From the NCBI RefSeq assembly GCF_000379985.1, contig NZ_KB904062.1, positions 1-64,000 on the forward strand: DNA of 64,000 bases, read 5' to 3'. The DNA comes from Streptococcus caballi DSM 19004 (lineage in GTDB: Bacteria; Bacillota; Bacilli; Lactobacillales; Streptococcaceae). The notes beneath the pieces are model-generated. The model worked only from the letters and a program-made list of their open reading frames with translations, was not told the DNA's origin and did no database searches. Positions 45,160 through 53,688 of this stretch are shown here, piece by piece; the first letter of the stretch is position 1; every line of letters begins with the position of its first letter. The position numbers and the translations under genes were made by a program.

Positions 45160-45600
45160 TTAGCCTCCTGATTGGGTATGGTCCAAAATATTTTGTCGGG
45201 TCTCATCAACCAATTGCTTGAGACTGATCTTAGCCATTTGGGCTTCAGCCTGTTTTTGAATGTCATGGTAATGGCTCTGCAAAACTTCTGGAAAAGCCAC
45301 ACCAACACTACAAGTCTTAGCCGTATTTTGGTCCACCTTCAGCAAATCCCCCTGATTATCAATCGTACGATAAACATCCAAAACAGTCAATTCAGCCAAG
45401 GGTTTCTCAATGCGGAACCCCACCTTCCCTCTTTGAGTGGTGATGATGCCAGCTTTACGAAGCTGAGACAGCATTTGTCGAACGAGACTGGGATTACTTT
45501 TCAAACTAGCTGCCAAGCGCTCGCTGCTGATAGTTTCTGTATGATGTACCTCAACATACACTAAGATCTGTAATAGGTCGCTCAATCGATGATTTGCCAT
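45160..45600 (-). CDS. Rrf2 family transcriptional regulator
   Basis: A winged-helix N-terminus (SSERLAASLKSNPSLVRQML) with GFRIEKPLAELTVLDVYRTI is typical of Rrf2 proteins. Only one Cys is present (KTCSVG), so it lacks the three-Cys iron-sulfur cluster of IscR/NsrR and resembles YwnA/CymR-type members. The 146-aa gene lies 145 bp after lactate oxidase on the same strand. It may control the adjacent oxidoreductase-VOC-lactate oxidase genes, perhaps by thiol chemistry; that is inference. Confidence 0.87.
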   Translation of the reverse strand: MANHRLSDLLQILVYVEVHHTETISSERLAASLKSNPSLVRQMLSQLRKAGIITTQRGKVGFRIEKPLAELTVLDVYRTIDNQGDLLKVDQNTAKTCSVGVAFPEVLQSHYHDIQKQAEAQMAKISLKQLVDETRQNILDHTQSGG

Positions 45601-45744
45601 GATATCTCCAAAGTCATTTTCTGTTTTTTTAGTCCATCAAACTCTACTACCTAACCTCAGCTGTAGCTCATTAGGTTTTAAGGCTGCGTTTGACATGCTG
45701 TTCTTCGAATACTACTCTATCATGACTTTGACCAGCTGACAAGT

Positions 45745-46845
45745 TTAGCGACGAATTAATTTGGCTTTTTTAACATCTTCGATGGTTTGTGTACCAGCCA
45801 ACTGCATATCAATCTTAAGTTCCTTGTTCAAGTGTTCAACAACAGCTTGGGCTCCTTGGGCACCCCCAAGTGCAAGGCCATAAATAACTGGACGAGCAAG
45901 GGCAACGAGGTCTGCTCCGCTTGCCAAAGCTTTAAAGACATGTGATCCACGGCGGACACCACTATCGAAGATTATAGGGACACGTTTGTTGACGCGCTCT
46001 GCTATTGCTGCCAAAGTATCAAAAGAAGCTGGACCACCATTTAACTGACGACCACCATGATTAGACACCCAGATACCTGATGCGCCCGCTTGCATAGCCG
46101 TTTCGGCATCATCTGGGTCTTGGACACCCTTGACGATAACTGGCAGGCCTGTATAATCGGCCACGCGCTTGATATCTTCTGGAAGGATAACTTGAGCAGC
46201 TGCTGCATAGATTTCGCTGATGCCCTTACCTTCACTACCTTCTGCTAATTTAGCTAGATTGCCCATAGGCAGTGGAAATTGAAAGTTGTTTATGATATCC
46301 GCTTCACGGTAGCCACCTAGCATAGAGTCAACAGTCATGATAATAGCCTTGACCCCAGCCTTGACCGCTTCATCCAGCCAAGCTTCATTAACAGACCAAT
46401 CCTTGCTCATGTACAGTTGGAAAAATTGTGGAGCGCCTTGACCGGCTGCTGCTGTTTCAGCAATTGTCGTTGTGCCATAGGTTGATTGCGACATAATGGT
46501 GCCTGCAGCTGCCATACCTTCTGCCGTTGCCAATTCACCACGAGCATGCGCTAAGCCTTGGGCAGCAGCAGGTGCCATGATGATTGGCATGGAAATTTTA
46601 GTGCCGAAGATTTCAGTCTCCGTTGAGGGATTTTCGACAGATGTCAAAATACGTGGAACGATTTGCACATGATTGAAAGACTCTGTGTTTTCTTTCAATG
46701 TCCACTCGTCCTCTGCCCCCTCAGTAATGTAACCAAAGCCGCCTTTAGGAATAATTTCCTTAGCGCGTGCTTCAAGGCTTGGAAGATTGAGAATATCAAT
46801 CTTTTCTTCTTTGTCTGATTGAAAATAACCATTTGTCATTGTCAT
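45745..46845 (-). CDS. lctO: L-lactate oxidase
   Basis: FMN enzyme that oxidises L-lactate to pyruvate with oxygen, releasing hydrogen peroxide. Typical features are GGFGYITEGAEDEWTLKENT, IIMAPAAAQGLAHARGELAT, SQSTYGTTTIAE, QLYMSKD, and the catalytic His and substrate Arg in SNHGGRQLNGGPASFDTL, followed by FDSGVRRGSHV. Length 366 aa is close to aerococcal and streptococcal enzymes. Its neighbours are a VOC-fold protein and an Rrf2 regulator. GAAGG precedes the ATG. Confidence 0.93.
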   Translation of the reverse strand: MTMTNGYFQSDKEEKIDILNLPSLEARAKEIIPKGGFGYITEGAEDEWTLKENTESFNHVQIVPRILTSVENPSTETEIFGTKISMPIIMAPAAAQGLAHARGELATAEGMAAAGTIMSQSTYGTTTIAETAAAGQGAPQFFQLYMSKDWSVNEAWLDEAVKAGVKAIIMTVDSMLGGYREADIINNFQFPLPMGNLAKLAEGSEGKGISEIYAAAAQVILPEDIKRVADYTGLPVIVKGVQDPDDAETAMQAGASGIWVSNHGGRQLNGGPASFDTLAAIAERVNKRVPIIFDSGVRRGSHVFKALASGADLVALARPVIYGLALGGAQGAQAVVEHLNKELKIDMQLAGTQTIEDVKKAKLIRR

Positions 46846-46921
46846 AAAAATACCTTCTCTCTTTTTCTCGTTAAAAGTTAAATCGTACTTTAGTAGGTCT
46901 TAGTGTTAAAAATCGGAAACA

Positions 46922-47782
46922 TTAGGTCGTTTGTTCAAGGATAACCTTTGTTCGGATACCATCACTATCCTCTACTAAGAAAGAGCTCTCTGCTTCTTCC
47001 AGTAAAGTCATGCCATATAGATTTGCTTTCTTCAAAGAAGCCTTAAAGAAAATGGCATCGCTAATCTTAATTGTTAAATGATTGAGTCCCGGCAATCCCG
47101 CCTGACGCTTTGGCAAGTTTGAACCTGCCCATTGATTGAAAGCCAGTTGATGATGATAATTTCCTGAGGCTATCCATGATGCCGTTGGAATGGTCATCTT
47201 ATCTCCTAAATCGAAAACCCGCTGATAAAGTTTTGAGGAGGCACCCGCATTTTTGACGCTCAAATGAACGTGACCAACTACAGTGCCAGAGCTAAGAGCA
47301 AAAATCTCTTGGCTAGAGGCTTCTGCCAAAACACCATTAGCATCCATCTCCTCAGTCACACCGATAATACGGCCATTCTCACGAATATCCCATTCCTCGA
47401 CAGGCTTATCACAATAAATCTCAATTCCATTACCCTCAATGTCGTCTAGGTAAATAGCTTCGCTGTAGCCGTGGTCGGCTCCACCAGTTAGGGGAACGCC
47501 GCTTGTCAGAAGGTGCCTAAGCGCTGCTCCCAGACTTGGTCGGTCTGGCACCAAGATAGCTGTATGATAAAGACCATAATTATTCTGAGCAGACAAATCT
47601 GTCTTTACCAGACGCATCAGTATCTCATCAGAACCCCCAATACCCAAGGCCACCTCATCTGTTGTCTGATACAAAATCTTAAAACCAATGAAAGTCGTAT
47701 AAAAAAGAGTTTGTTTGTCTAGGTCATGTACGTTAATCACAACCTCGCCTAACCGAATCTTTGACTGATAAGCATAAGTCAT
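46922..47782 (-). CDS. VOC-family protein with two domains (CatE-like dioxygenase/glyoxalase)
   Basis: Two vicinal-oxygen-chelate modules are visible. The first (about residues 10-130) starts GEVVINVHDLDKQTLFYTTF and contains YHTAILVPDRPSLGAALRHL. The second (about 165-285) starts GHVHLSVKNAGASSKLYQRV and contains NHLTIKI. The plan matches B. subtilis CatE catechol-2,3-dioxygenase and related quinone/catechol detoxification enzymes; the substrate is not proven. AAGGAGATAATT precedes the ATG. It lies 10 bp after the oxidoreductase gene, so the two are co-transcribed. Confidence 0.85.
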   Translation of the reverse strand: MTYAYQSKIRLGEVVINVHDLDKQTLFYTTFIGFKILYQTTDEVALGIGGSDEILMRLVKTDLSAQNNYGLYHTAILVPDRPSLGAALRHLLTSGVPLTGGADHGYSEAIYLDDIEGNGIEIYCDKPVEEWDIRENGRIIGVTEEMDANGVLAEASSQEIFALSSGTVVGHVHLSVKNAGASSKLYQRVFDLGDKMTIPTASWIASGNYHHQLAFNQWAGSNLPKRQAGLPGLNHLTIKISDAIFFKASLKKANLYGMTLLEEAESSFLVEDSDGIRTKVILEQTT

Positions 47783-47792
47783 AATTATCTCC

Positions 47793-48368
47793 TTAATCTA
47801 AGATGGCAAAACCACCTGTCCAAGAAATCTTTTCCTGCGCCGCCAGTGAAATTTGCAAGAAACCAAAAGCTTCTAATTCACGAGCACGTTTCAAGCCCCC
47901 TGCATCCAATACAGTAATGCCACTATCTACCAGCATATCTGTTAGGAGGGCTTTTGCTTCTGCATCGTCTGATGCCAACATGACGCGGGTTTTTTCTCTT
48001 CCCGAAACCTGACCACTTGCCAAAGTTGCTGCAAAGGTGGTGTTAAAACCTTTAACCCAGCGTGCTGTTGGTACTTTTTTTGAAAATGCTGCTGTCGCTG
48101 AGCTATCAGCAGGCACTAGCAAATCATCAAAAGTATCAAAGTTAACAGGATTAGTGATATCCACCACAACCTTACCATCTAAATCTGCTGCATAGCGATC
48201 TAAAATATCTGCGACTGCTGGGTAAGGGACTGCCAAGATTACCATGTCACCAATTGTTTCCGCTTGCTCTCCCGAACCAAGATAAAAAGCTTTGTGTCCT
48301 GACTTTTCAAAGAGCCCACCGATAGCTGACCCCATGTTTCCTTTACCAAAAACTGTAATGTTTGCCAT
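47793..48368 (-). CDS. NAD(P)-binding oxidoreductase (F420-dependent NADP reductase-like)
   Basis: The Rossmann motif ITVFGKGNMGSAIGGLFEKSG at the N-terminus, then MVILAVPYPAVADILDRY and VVDITNPVNFDTFDDLLVPA, match the NADPH-dependent F420 reductase-like family common in Firmicutes lacking F420. The start MANITVFG at 48368 has GGAGG upstream and gives 191 aa; the 48383 alternative is a TTG. It is the first gene of the VOC/lactate oxidase cluster. A perfect palindrome lies 24 bp before the ATG. Confidence 0.87.
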   Translation of the reverse strand: MANITVFGKGNMGSAIGGLFEKSGHKAFYLGSGEQAETIGDMVILAVPYPAVADILDRYAADLDGKVVVDITNPVNFDTFDDLLVPADSSATAAFSKKVPTARWVKGFNTTFAATLASGQVSGREKTRVMLASDDAEAKALLTDMLVDSGITVLDAGGLKRARELEAFGFLQISLAAQEKISWTGGFAILD

Positions 48369-48391
48369 GATAAATTCCTCCAAATTCCATC

Positions 48392-48412
48392 TTGTAACTT
48401 TTTTTGTTACAA
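48392..48412. promoter_or_regulatory. Perfect palindromic operator upstream of the oxidoreductase gene
   Basis: TTGTAAC and GTTACAA are perfect inverse arms separated by seven T. The site lies just after the predicted transcription start, so a bound repressor would block elongation. Its size and symmetry suit a dimeric HxlR/YodB-, MarR- or Rrf2-type repressor. Confidence 0.65.
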
Positions 48413-48424
48413 CTTATACTATGA

Positions 48425-48452
48425 ATTATACTACTTAGTGATAAATTTGCAA
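48425..48452 (-). promoter_or_regulatory. Promoter of the oxidoreductase-VOC operon
   Basis: On the minus strand TTGCAA (48452-48447) and TATAAT (48430-48425) are separated by 16 bp, about 57 bp before the ATG. Confidence 0.6.
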
Positions 48453-48489
48453 GAAATTTGCTTACAGCTAAAAAACGATTGAACGTCGA

Positions 48490-48675
48490 TCAAAACCACC
48501 AGTTCACACTGGTGGTTTGCTCTGTGACTATAAGCCGCTCACCCCGGCCAGGGCCAAAGGCCCGCTGAATCAGCTTCCTCGCGCATCACTTGTCCAAGCA
48601 GCTGCTAAAGCGCCTCTTCTACTTCTTCCTATTTGGTTCTCCTGTGACAGATCACCCCTTTCAAACAATGTAAGC
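48490..48675 (-). mobile_element. Right end of decayed IS200-like copy with structured RNA-like sequence
   Basis: Read on the minus strand, a GC-rich patch with GGGCC-TTT-GGCCC and CCGGGGTGAGCGGCTTATAG is followed by the right-end hairpin CCACCAGT/ACTGGTGG (48496-48514) and TTTTGA. The words GGCTTATAG and GGTGGTTTTGA also occur at the right end of the element at 149-290. The GC content is clearly above the surroundings. Confidence 0.55.
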
Positions 48676-49075
48676 TAGTCTGCAACCCTGTCTTCCTGCA
48701 ATTGATTTTGTACATATTCAGCAATCACCTTTTGGTTTCAATCTACTGTATCGATATAATAGCCTCTACACCAAAATTTTCTATTATCATACTTGTATTT
48801 CAATCGGCATGTTTGTCAAAAATTATGAGACTGCTTTTGCCTTTTAAGTAAACCATAAAACTAGGTATACTGAGTTTGGGTGAAATACTTACTAACATAT
48901 GAATATGGTCTAAACATGCATTGGATTCATGAATCATCGCTCCTTTATATTTAATCTTGCCGATACTTGACTTGTATTTGCCATATATGATTTGGCGGCG
49001 ATATTTAGGTGCGAAATCGATATGATATTTACAATTCCAACACGTATGTGATAAACTTTCATTATCCTCTCTCAT
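48676..49075 (-). pseudogene. tnpA: IS200/IS605-family TnpA, heavily decayed
   Basis: CWNCKYHIDFAPKYRRQIIY then ACLDHIHMLVSISPKLSIPS (HUH motif replaced in part by HIH) continues to KGKSSLIIFDKHAD and a stop. Another frame carries RLKYKYDNRKFWCRGYYIDT with an in-frame stop and VIAEYVQNQLQEDRVAD. Part of the middle region is missing. It is not the same subtype as the copy at 44.4 kb. Confidence 0.75.
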
Positions 49076-49173
49076 GAGGTACCTCCTATATGATGTGATG
49101 GGGTGGCGGGGAAACCACTTCTATCTTATCATTTGGGGAGGTTTTTTAATACCATGCTGGAAGCTATCTGGAA

Positions 49174-49192
49174 CCACTAGCATAGCTAATGG
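49174..49192. mobile_element. Left-end hairpin of the second decayed IS200-like copy
   Basis: CCACTAGCATAGCTAATGG is an imperfect copy of the CCACCAGC-ATA-GCTGGTGG hairpin at 44.86 kb. It lies about 100 bp upstream of the decayed tnpA, so this copy spans roughly 48490-49195. Confidence 0.5.
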
Positions 49193-49209
49193 TTTTCAGA
49201 AGCCAAAAA

Positions 49210-50927
49210 GAGTCTGGGACAAAAAGCTTTCTCAGCACAAAAAACAGAGATTCACGTTAGTTGTGAGTCTCTGTTTTAGTTTTGATTCATTTTTTTGTTT
49301 ATTTCTTGAGATTATTAGCCATGAGAACCAATCCCATGTCAATTTTTACTTGGCGTTTTCCTCTCAGGTTACATCGTCTGTAACCCAAACAAGCCTTTAT
49401 CTGGCCAAAGACAGGCTCCACATCAACCTTCCGTTGCGCGAAGATGCGACTGCCTTCTTCAGATAAAAGCTTCTCTTTTTCTAATTGTTTTAAAGCTTGA
49501 TACCTCTCATTGACATAAAGCCCTTTTTGAGGTGCTAAATCAGGATAATCCGCCTTATAGACCCTTATTCCTGTTCAAATCCAGTGGATGTTCGACTGTA
49601 TTTGACAGATTCAAAGTGATAGGCCCAGCCATCGGGATGGGTGTAGGTGTCGCAACCTTCATCGTAAGCCCAATTGTCCAAGTTCTTAGACGACTGCTTG
49701 TAATTCCTTTTCTGCTCCTTGTCAAACAGACCATACTTAATCAAGTGGTCAATCCCAAGCTGATCAAGTGTGAATAAGTTTTCTTCACTGCCATAACCTG
49801 CATCAGCGACCACCAGTTTAAACTCGTGTGGATAGCTTTCTAAAAACGGAAGCAATGTCTTCGTATCCGTTGGATTTGGGAAGACGTCGTAGTGAAGGAC
49901 GAACTGGTTTTCGGTGGCGATTTGCAGGTTGTAGCCTGGTTTGAGCTGACCATTTCTCATGTGGTCGTCTTTCATTCGCATAAATGTAGCATCTGTATCA
50001 GTCTTAGAAAAGCTGTTACGCCCTTCGAACGTCTCTTGGTAAGTCTCATATTTCTCAGCCCGCACTGAAAAATCATCTCTGACTTTTCGCAGGACTTTCC
50101 TGAGTTTTCGGCGTTTGGCTTTACGCTCGTCCTTTCCCTTAATGGGAGCTTCCTCCATATCTTGATTGAGCGCTGTCAGTTCTTCCTCCAGAAGATGAGC
50201 GAAATCAGTCAATTGTTCTGAGGAGATTCCTTCCTCCTCGTCTAGTTCAATAGCTTGGTGGATAAGGGGTGTGATTTCTTCTTGAAAATAGACCTGCATC
50301 TGTTCTTGAAGCTTAGCAGAAAACTTATCGGTTGCCTTCTTCCAGACAAAGCTATATTTGTTGGCGTTGGCTTCAATCTTGGTGCCATCAATGTAGAGAC
50401 AGTCCAGCGTCACCAGCTCTTCCATTTTTAAGTGGAGGTTGAGGGTGATAAAGAGCTCTCGGATAAGATGTTCCATCCCATCTGTAACACGGAAACGGTT
50501 GATGGTGCGGTAGCTCAAGACCAACTGTCCTGTCAGGTATTGCATAGCTAGATTTTCGACCATCATTTTCTCGATTTTGCGACTGGAGAAGACGCCTTGT
50601 GAATAGGCAAAGAGCAGAGCAGACAAAACAAGTTTTGGGTGATAAGAGGGGCGGCCAAAGACGTGGTAAAAAGACTGAAAGTGATTGTCGTCCAAGGTAT
50701 TCACCACTTTTTCTATGGCAAAGACAATATGGTCAGGGGGTAAAATGCAAGCAAGTTCTAGTGGCAAAGTGGTTTGATTTGTGTTATAGTAGATATGCAT
50801 GAGATAGCCTTTCTAAATGGTTTATTACGCAATTCTATTTTACCAAGACTATCGCAACCATGCAAAAAGCAACGGATTTGATGCCGTTGCTTTTTGTATT
50901 AATTAGGAACAGTTTTGTCCCAGACTC
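49210..50927 (-). mobile_element. IS1182-family insertion sequence (1718 bp)
   Basis: Terminal inverted repeats GAGTCTGGGACAAAA (49210-49224) and its inverse (50913-50927) enclose one transposase gene. The inverted repeats are perfect over 15 bp. The element is inserted directly next to the left end of an IS200-like copy. Confidence 0.85.
49299..50800 (-). pseudogene. IS1182-family transposase, single frameshift
   Basis: MHIYYNTNQTTLPLELACIL, PSYHPKLVLSALLFAYSQGV, LYIDGTKIEANANKY (DDE Asp), VVADAGYGSEEN and later VDVEPVFGQIKACLGYRR (DDE Glu) define an IS1182-type DDE transposase. The first frame stops at 49565 after FEQE. The next frame carries on with GIRVYKADYPDLAPQKGLYV to a stop at 49299. 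Loss of one A in a GAAATAAGG-like run explains this. The last about 85 residues, including the DDE Glu, are out of frame, so the copy should be inactive. Confidence 0.85.
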
Positions 50928-50971
50928 CAGAATATATCTTTTCATCACCGACTACAGTTGACAACAATCCC

Positions 50972-51811
50972 TTATTTTTTAATAGTATCTGTCGCAACAT
51001 CTTCGCCAAACCACTTGTTTGAAATCTCTTGGAATTTTCCTTCTTTGTAGAGTTTCTTGAAAGCAGCGTTCACATTTTTGACTAGTTTCTTATCAGACTT
51101 ACGCGCACCAACAGCAAAGTCTTCACCATCAAACTTACTCTTGATAATATTGTAGTTATCTAGCTCACCCTCTTGTTTCAAATAATAATTGGCATAAACA
51201 CGGTCAATCAAGAGCCCATCAATACGATCATTTTTTAGGTCAATTAAAGCCTGTGTGAAGGTCTCATACTGGCTAGCATCATTATCCTTAACGATGTCTT
51301 TAAGGACCTCAGGTTTAGATATAAAGGCATCATAGCCTGATGAACCTGACTGAGCACCTAAAACCTTACCTTTCATATCAGCGAAACTAGTAATATTGGA
51401 CGATTTTTTCGTTACCAAAACCTGTTCATTTTTCATGTAAGGATCTGTAAATTGAACCTTAGCCTTGCGTTCGGACGTGATGGAGTATCCATTCCAAATC
51501 AAATCAATTTTACCATTTTTCAATTCTGTTTCTTTCAAATCCCAGTTAATAGGTTGCCACTTAACCTTCATACCATATTCAGCAAAAGCAGCATTGGCTA
51601 AGTCAATGTCAAATCCCACATTTTTGCCATCTTTGTCCTTATACCCCATTGGCACGAAGGTATTATCAAAACCAATCGTGACAGATTTTTCTGACTTCAT
51701 TTTGTCCCAGCTGTCACTTGTAGAGGATGCTTTCTCCTTTGAACCACAAGCAGTAAGGCTTACAATACTGAGAGCAGCGACTGCACCTAATAAAACTTTC
51801 TTTAACTTCAT
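50972..51811 (-). CDS. Amino-acid ABC transporter substrate-binding lipoprotein
   Basis: Signal peptide with lipobox LTACGSK (Cys about residue 22), then a type 2 periplasmic-binding fold: KSVTIGFDNTFVPMGYKDKD, GFDIDLANAAFAEYG, WDLKETELKNGKIDLIWNGY, VLGAQSGSSGYDAF. It is attached to the outer membrane face and feeds a polar amino acid to the permease. The exact ligand (Gln, Glu, Asp, cystine) is not readable. It is the last gene of a permease-ATPase-binding protein operon, 16 bp after the ATPase gene. Confidence 0.92.
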   Translation of the reverse strand: MKLKKVLLGAVAALSIVSLTACGSKEKASSTSDSWDKMKSEKSVTIGFDNTFVPMGYKDKDGKNVGFDIDLANAAFAEYGMKVKWQPINWDLKETELKNGKIDLIWNGYSITSERKAKVQFTDPYMKNEQVLVTKKSSNITSFADMKGKVLGAQSGSSGYDAFISKPEVLKDIVKDNDASQYETFTQALIDLKNDRIDGLLIDRVYANYYLKQEGELDNYNIIKSKFDGEDFAVGARKSDKKLVKNVNAAFKKLYKEGKFQEISNKWFGEDVATDTIKK

Positions 51812-51827
51812 AAGTCACCTTTTTCTT

Positions 51828-52457
51828 CTATTTAGGATTAATTTTTAAAATATTGTCTGAAATATTTTCAGCAAATTGTAAATCATGCGTTACGACAATT
51901 TGAGTAATCCCTGCTTCACGATTTTGCAAGATTAACTTTTCAACTTCTTGACGCAACTCTGGATCCAATGCACTGGTTGGCTCATCATAGCCAATAATTT
52001 GAGGGTCAATCATCATAGCACGAGCCAGCGCTACACGTTGCTTCTGTCCACCCGAGAGTGAAAATGGATAAACATTGGCATGCTCAGACAAACCAAGCCT
52101 AGCCAACAAGTCTAGAGCCTTTTCCTTAGCAGCTTCCTTAGGCATTCCCATGGTTTTGGTTGGAGACAGAATCAGATTGTCCAAGACAGTCAAATGGGGA
52201 AATAATTGAAAATCTTGAAAAACAAACCCAAGCAAGTTTAAATTTTCTAAATGATCAAGAGATACTTTTGCATTATTGTAGATAATCTCACCTGAGTCAA
52301 TTTTTTCAAGACCAGCCAGCATACGCAAAAGAGTTGTTTTTCCACCACCCGAAGGCCCAACGAGCGACAAAATCTTGCCATCTTCAACAACAAGATTAAA
52401 ATGATCAAAAATCTTTTTCTGACCAAACTGTTTGGAAATATCTTTTAATTCTAACAT
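51828..52457 (-). CDS. Polar amino-acid ABC transporter ATP-binding protein
   Basis: A GlnQ-type ATPase of 209 aa: Walker A GPSGGGKTTLLRMLAGL, Q-loop GFVFQDFQLFPHLTV, signature FSLSGGQKQRVALARAM, Walker B IIGYDEPTSALDPEL and switch His in VVTHDLQFA. The Walker B has Tyr (IGYDEP) in place of the usual Phe, a mild change. AAGGAGACCAT precedes the ATG. It lies between the permease and binding-protein genes. Confidence 0.93.
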   Translation of the reverse strand: MLELKDISKQFGQKKIFDHFNLVVEDGKILSLVGPSGGGKTTLLRMLAGLEKIDSGEIIYNNAKVSLDHLENLNLLGFVFQDFQLFPHLTVLDNLILSPTKTMGMPKEAAKEKALDLLARLGLSEHANVYPFSLSGGQKQRVALARAMMIDPQIIGYDEPTSALDPELRQEVEKLILQNREAGITQIVVTHDLQFAENISDNILKINPK

Positions 52458-52466
52458 ATGGTCTCC

Positions 52467-53108
52467 TTATTTGTAGTAGTTAAACTTCTTTTCAACTTGC
52501 TTAGACAGAATAGTCACAAGCCCAATTAAGAGAAGGTAAATAGCTCCCGCGATAAACATTGGTGCCAAGGTAGCATCTCGGTTAGCAGCAGTTTTACTAG
52601 CAAGTAGCAAATCACCAACTCCCAGCACATAAACCAGAGAAGAATCCTTAACCAAATTGATCACCTCATTGAAAACACTGGGCAAAACAATTTTGAAAAC
52701 CTGTGGCAAAATAATAAAACGAATGGTTTGTAGTTGCGTAAACTTCAAAACCTTAGCTGCTTCATATTGCCCCTTTGGAATGGCTTCAATCCCACCACGG
52801 AAAATCTCAGCAAAATAAGCTGCATAATTCATAGTGAAAGCCAGAATTGCTGCTGGTAAGCGATCAAACGTGACACCCACACTCGGAAGAACATAATAAA
52901 CAAAAATCAATTGCAATAACAAAGGAGTCCCACGCATTACCCACACGTAGACTGTTAAAAGCCATTGCAAGGGTTTAAAGTTAACCTGCATCAAGAATGC
53001 TAAAATGGCCCCTAAAGGAATGGACAAAACAATGACAATAAAGAAAACTTGTAAGGTTATGACAGCCCCGTCCAAAAGACTGGGCAAAACCTGAAAAATG
53101 TATGACAT
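52467..53108 (-). CDS. Polar amino-acid ABC transporter permease
   Basis: A HisM/GlnP-type permease with five membrane helices. Family words are LLDGAVITLQVFFIVIVLSI, YVWVMRGTPLLLQLIFVYY and the EAA loop EIFRGGIEAIPKGQYEAAKV. The start MSYIFQVLPSLLDG at 53108 has AGGAGAGC upstream; the frame to 53138 is unsupported. Only one permease gene is present, so it presumably works as a homodimer. Confidence 0.92.
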   Translation of the reverse strand: MSYIFQVLPSLLDGAVITLQVFFIVIVLSIPLGAILAFLMQVNFKPLQWLLTVYVWVMRGTPLLLQLIFVYYVLPSVGVTFDRLPAAILAFTMNYAAYFAEIFRGGIEAIPKGQYEAAKVLKFTQLQTIRFIILPQVFKIVLPSVFNEVINLVKDSSLVYVLGVGDLLLASKTAANRDATLAPMFIAGAIYLLLIGLVTILSKQVEKKFNYYK

Positions 53109-53198
53109 ATGCTCTCCTATAAAAATAGATGTTACCATTATATCAAATTTTCTGACATTTTACATTCATATTTTTTATAAATTTAAGAATAAATATAC

Positions 53199-53222
53199 AA
53201 AAAGCCGACACGGTGTCGACTT
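53199..53222. terminator. Terminator after the yjdM-like gene
   Basis: AAGTCGACAC and GTGTCGGCTTTTTG form a compact stem with a T run on the minus strand, 8 bp past the stop. Confidence 0.8.
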
Positions 53223-53229
53223 CATTAAT

Positions 53230-53559
53230 TTAAACCTTTTTCACAAATTCTGATTTTAATTTCATAGCACCAAAGCCATCAATCTTGCAGTCAATGTTGT
53301 GATCACCTTCCACCAAACGGATATTTTTTACACGTGTTCCTTGCTTAATATCCTTAGGCGCACCCTTGACTTTCAAATCTTTAATAACTGTAACAGTATC
53401 ACCATCTGACAAGCGAGTGCCGTTGCTATCAAGGACAACAAGGTCATCTTCTTCAACTTCGTTTGGATCCCATTCATATGCACATTCAGGACAAACAAGC
53501 AAGATACCATCTTCGTAGACGTACTCTGAGTTACATTTTGGACAATTTGGTAGAGACAT
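53230..53559 (-). CDS. YjdM/PhnA family zinc-ribbon protein
   Basis: The N-terminal zinc ribbon has [13 protein letters not shown] and CPECAYEW, followed by the PhnA domain with [20 protein letters not shown] and [17 protein letters not shown]. The family was once linked to phosphonate use but its function is unknown. The start [10 protein letters not shown] at 53559 has AAGGAG upstream; codons before it are not needed. Length is 109 aa. It is monocistronic with its own terminator. Confidence 0.9.
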   Translation of the reverse strand: MSLPNCPKCNSEYVYEDGILLVCPECAYEWDPNEVEEDDLVVLDSNGTRLSDGDTVTVIKDLKVKGAPKDIKQGTRVKNIRLVEGDHNIDCKIDGFGAMKLKSEFVKKV

Positions 53560-53638
53560 AACCACTCCTTAAAAAATTTGATATTTAATATTTTACCGAA
53601 AATCACTCTGCTTTTCAAGCTTTGCTTCCTAGACATAC

Positions 53639-53682
53639 TTTTTAAAAGCCTTACAACCAAGTCAAAGAAACTTGTAGGGTTT
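53639..53682 (-). terminator. Probable terminator after glmS
   Basis: On the minus strand CCTACAAG and TTGTAAGG pair around a 14-nt loop and run into CTTTTAAAAA, just after the glmS stop at 53689. Confidence 0.5.
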
Positions 53683-53688
53683 ATTATT

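Noticed and set aside
48560-48670. C-terminus of a TnpB protein beside the decayed IS200 copy
   Set aside because: None of the three frames gives the zinc-finger CxxC pairs or RuvC residues of TnpB; only the structured end sequence is recognisable.
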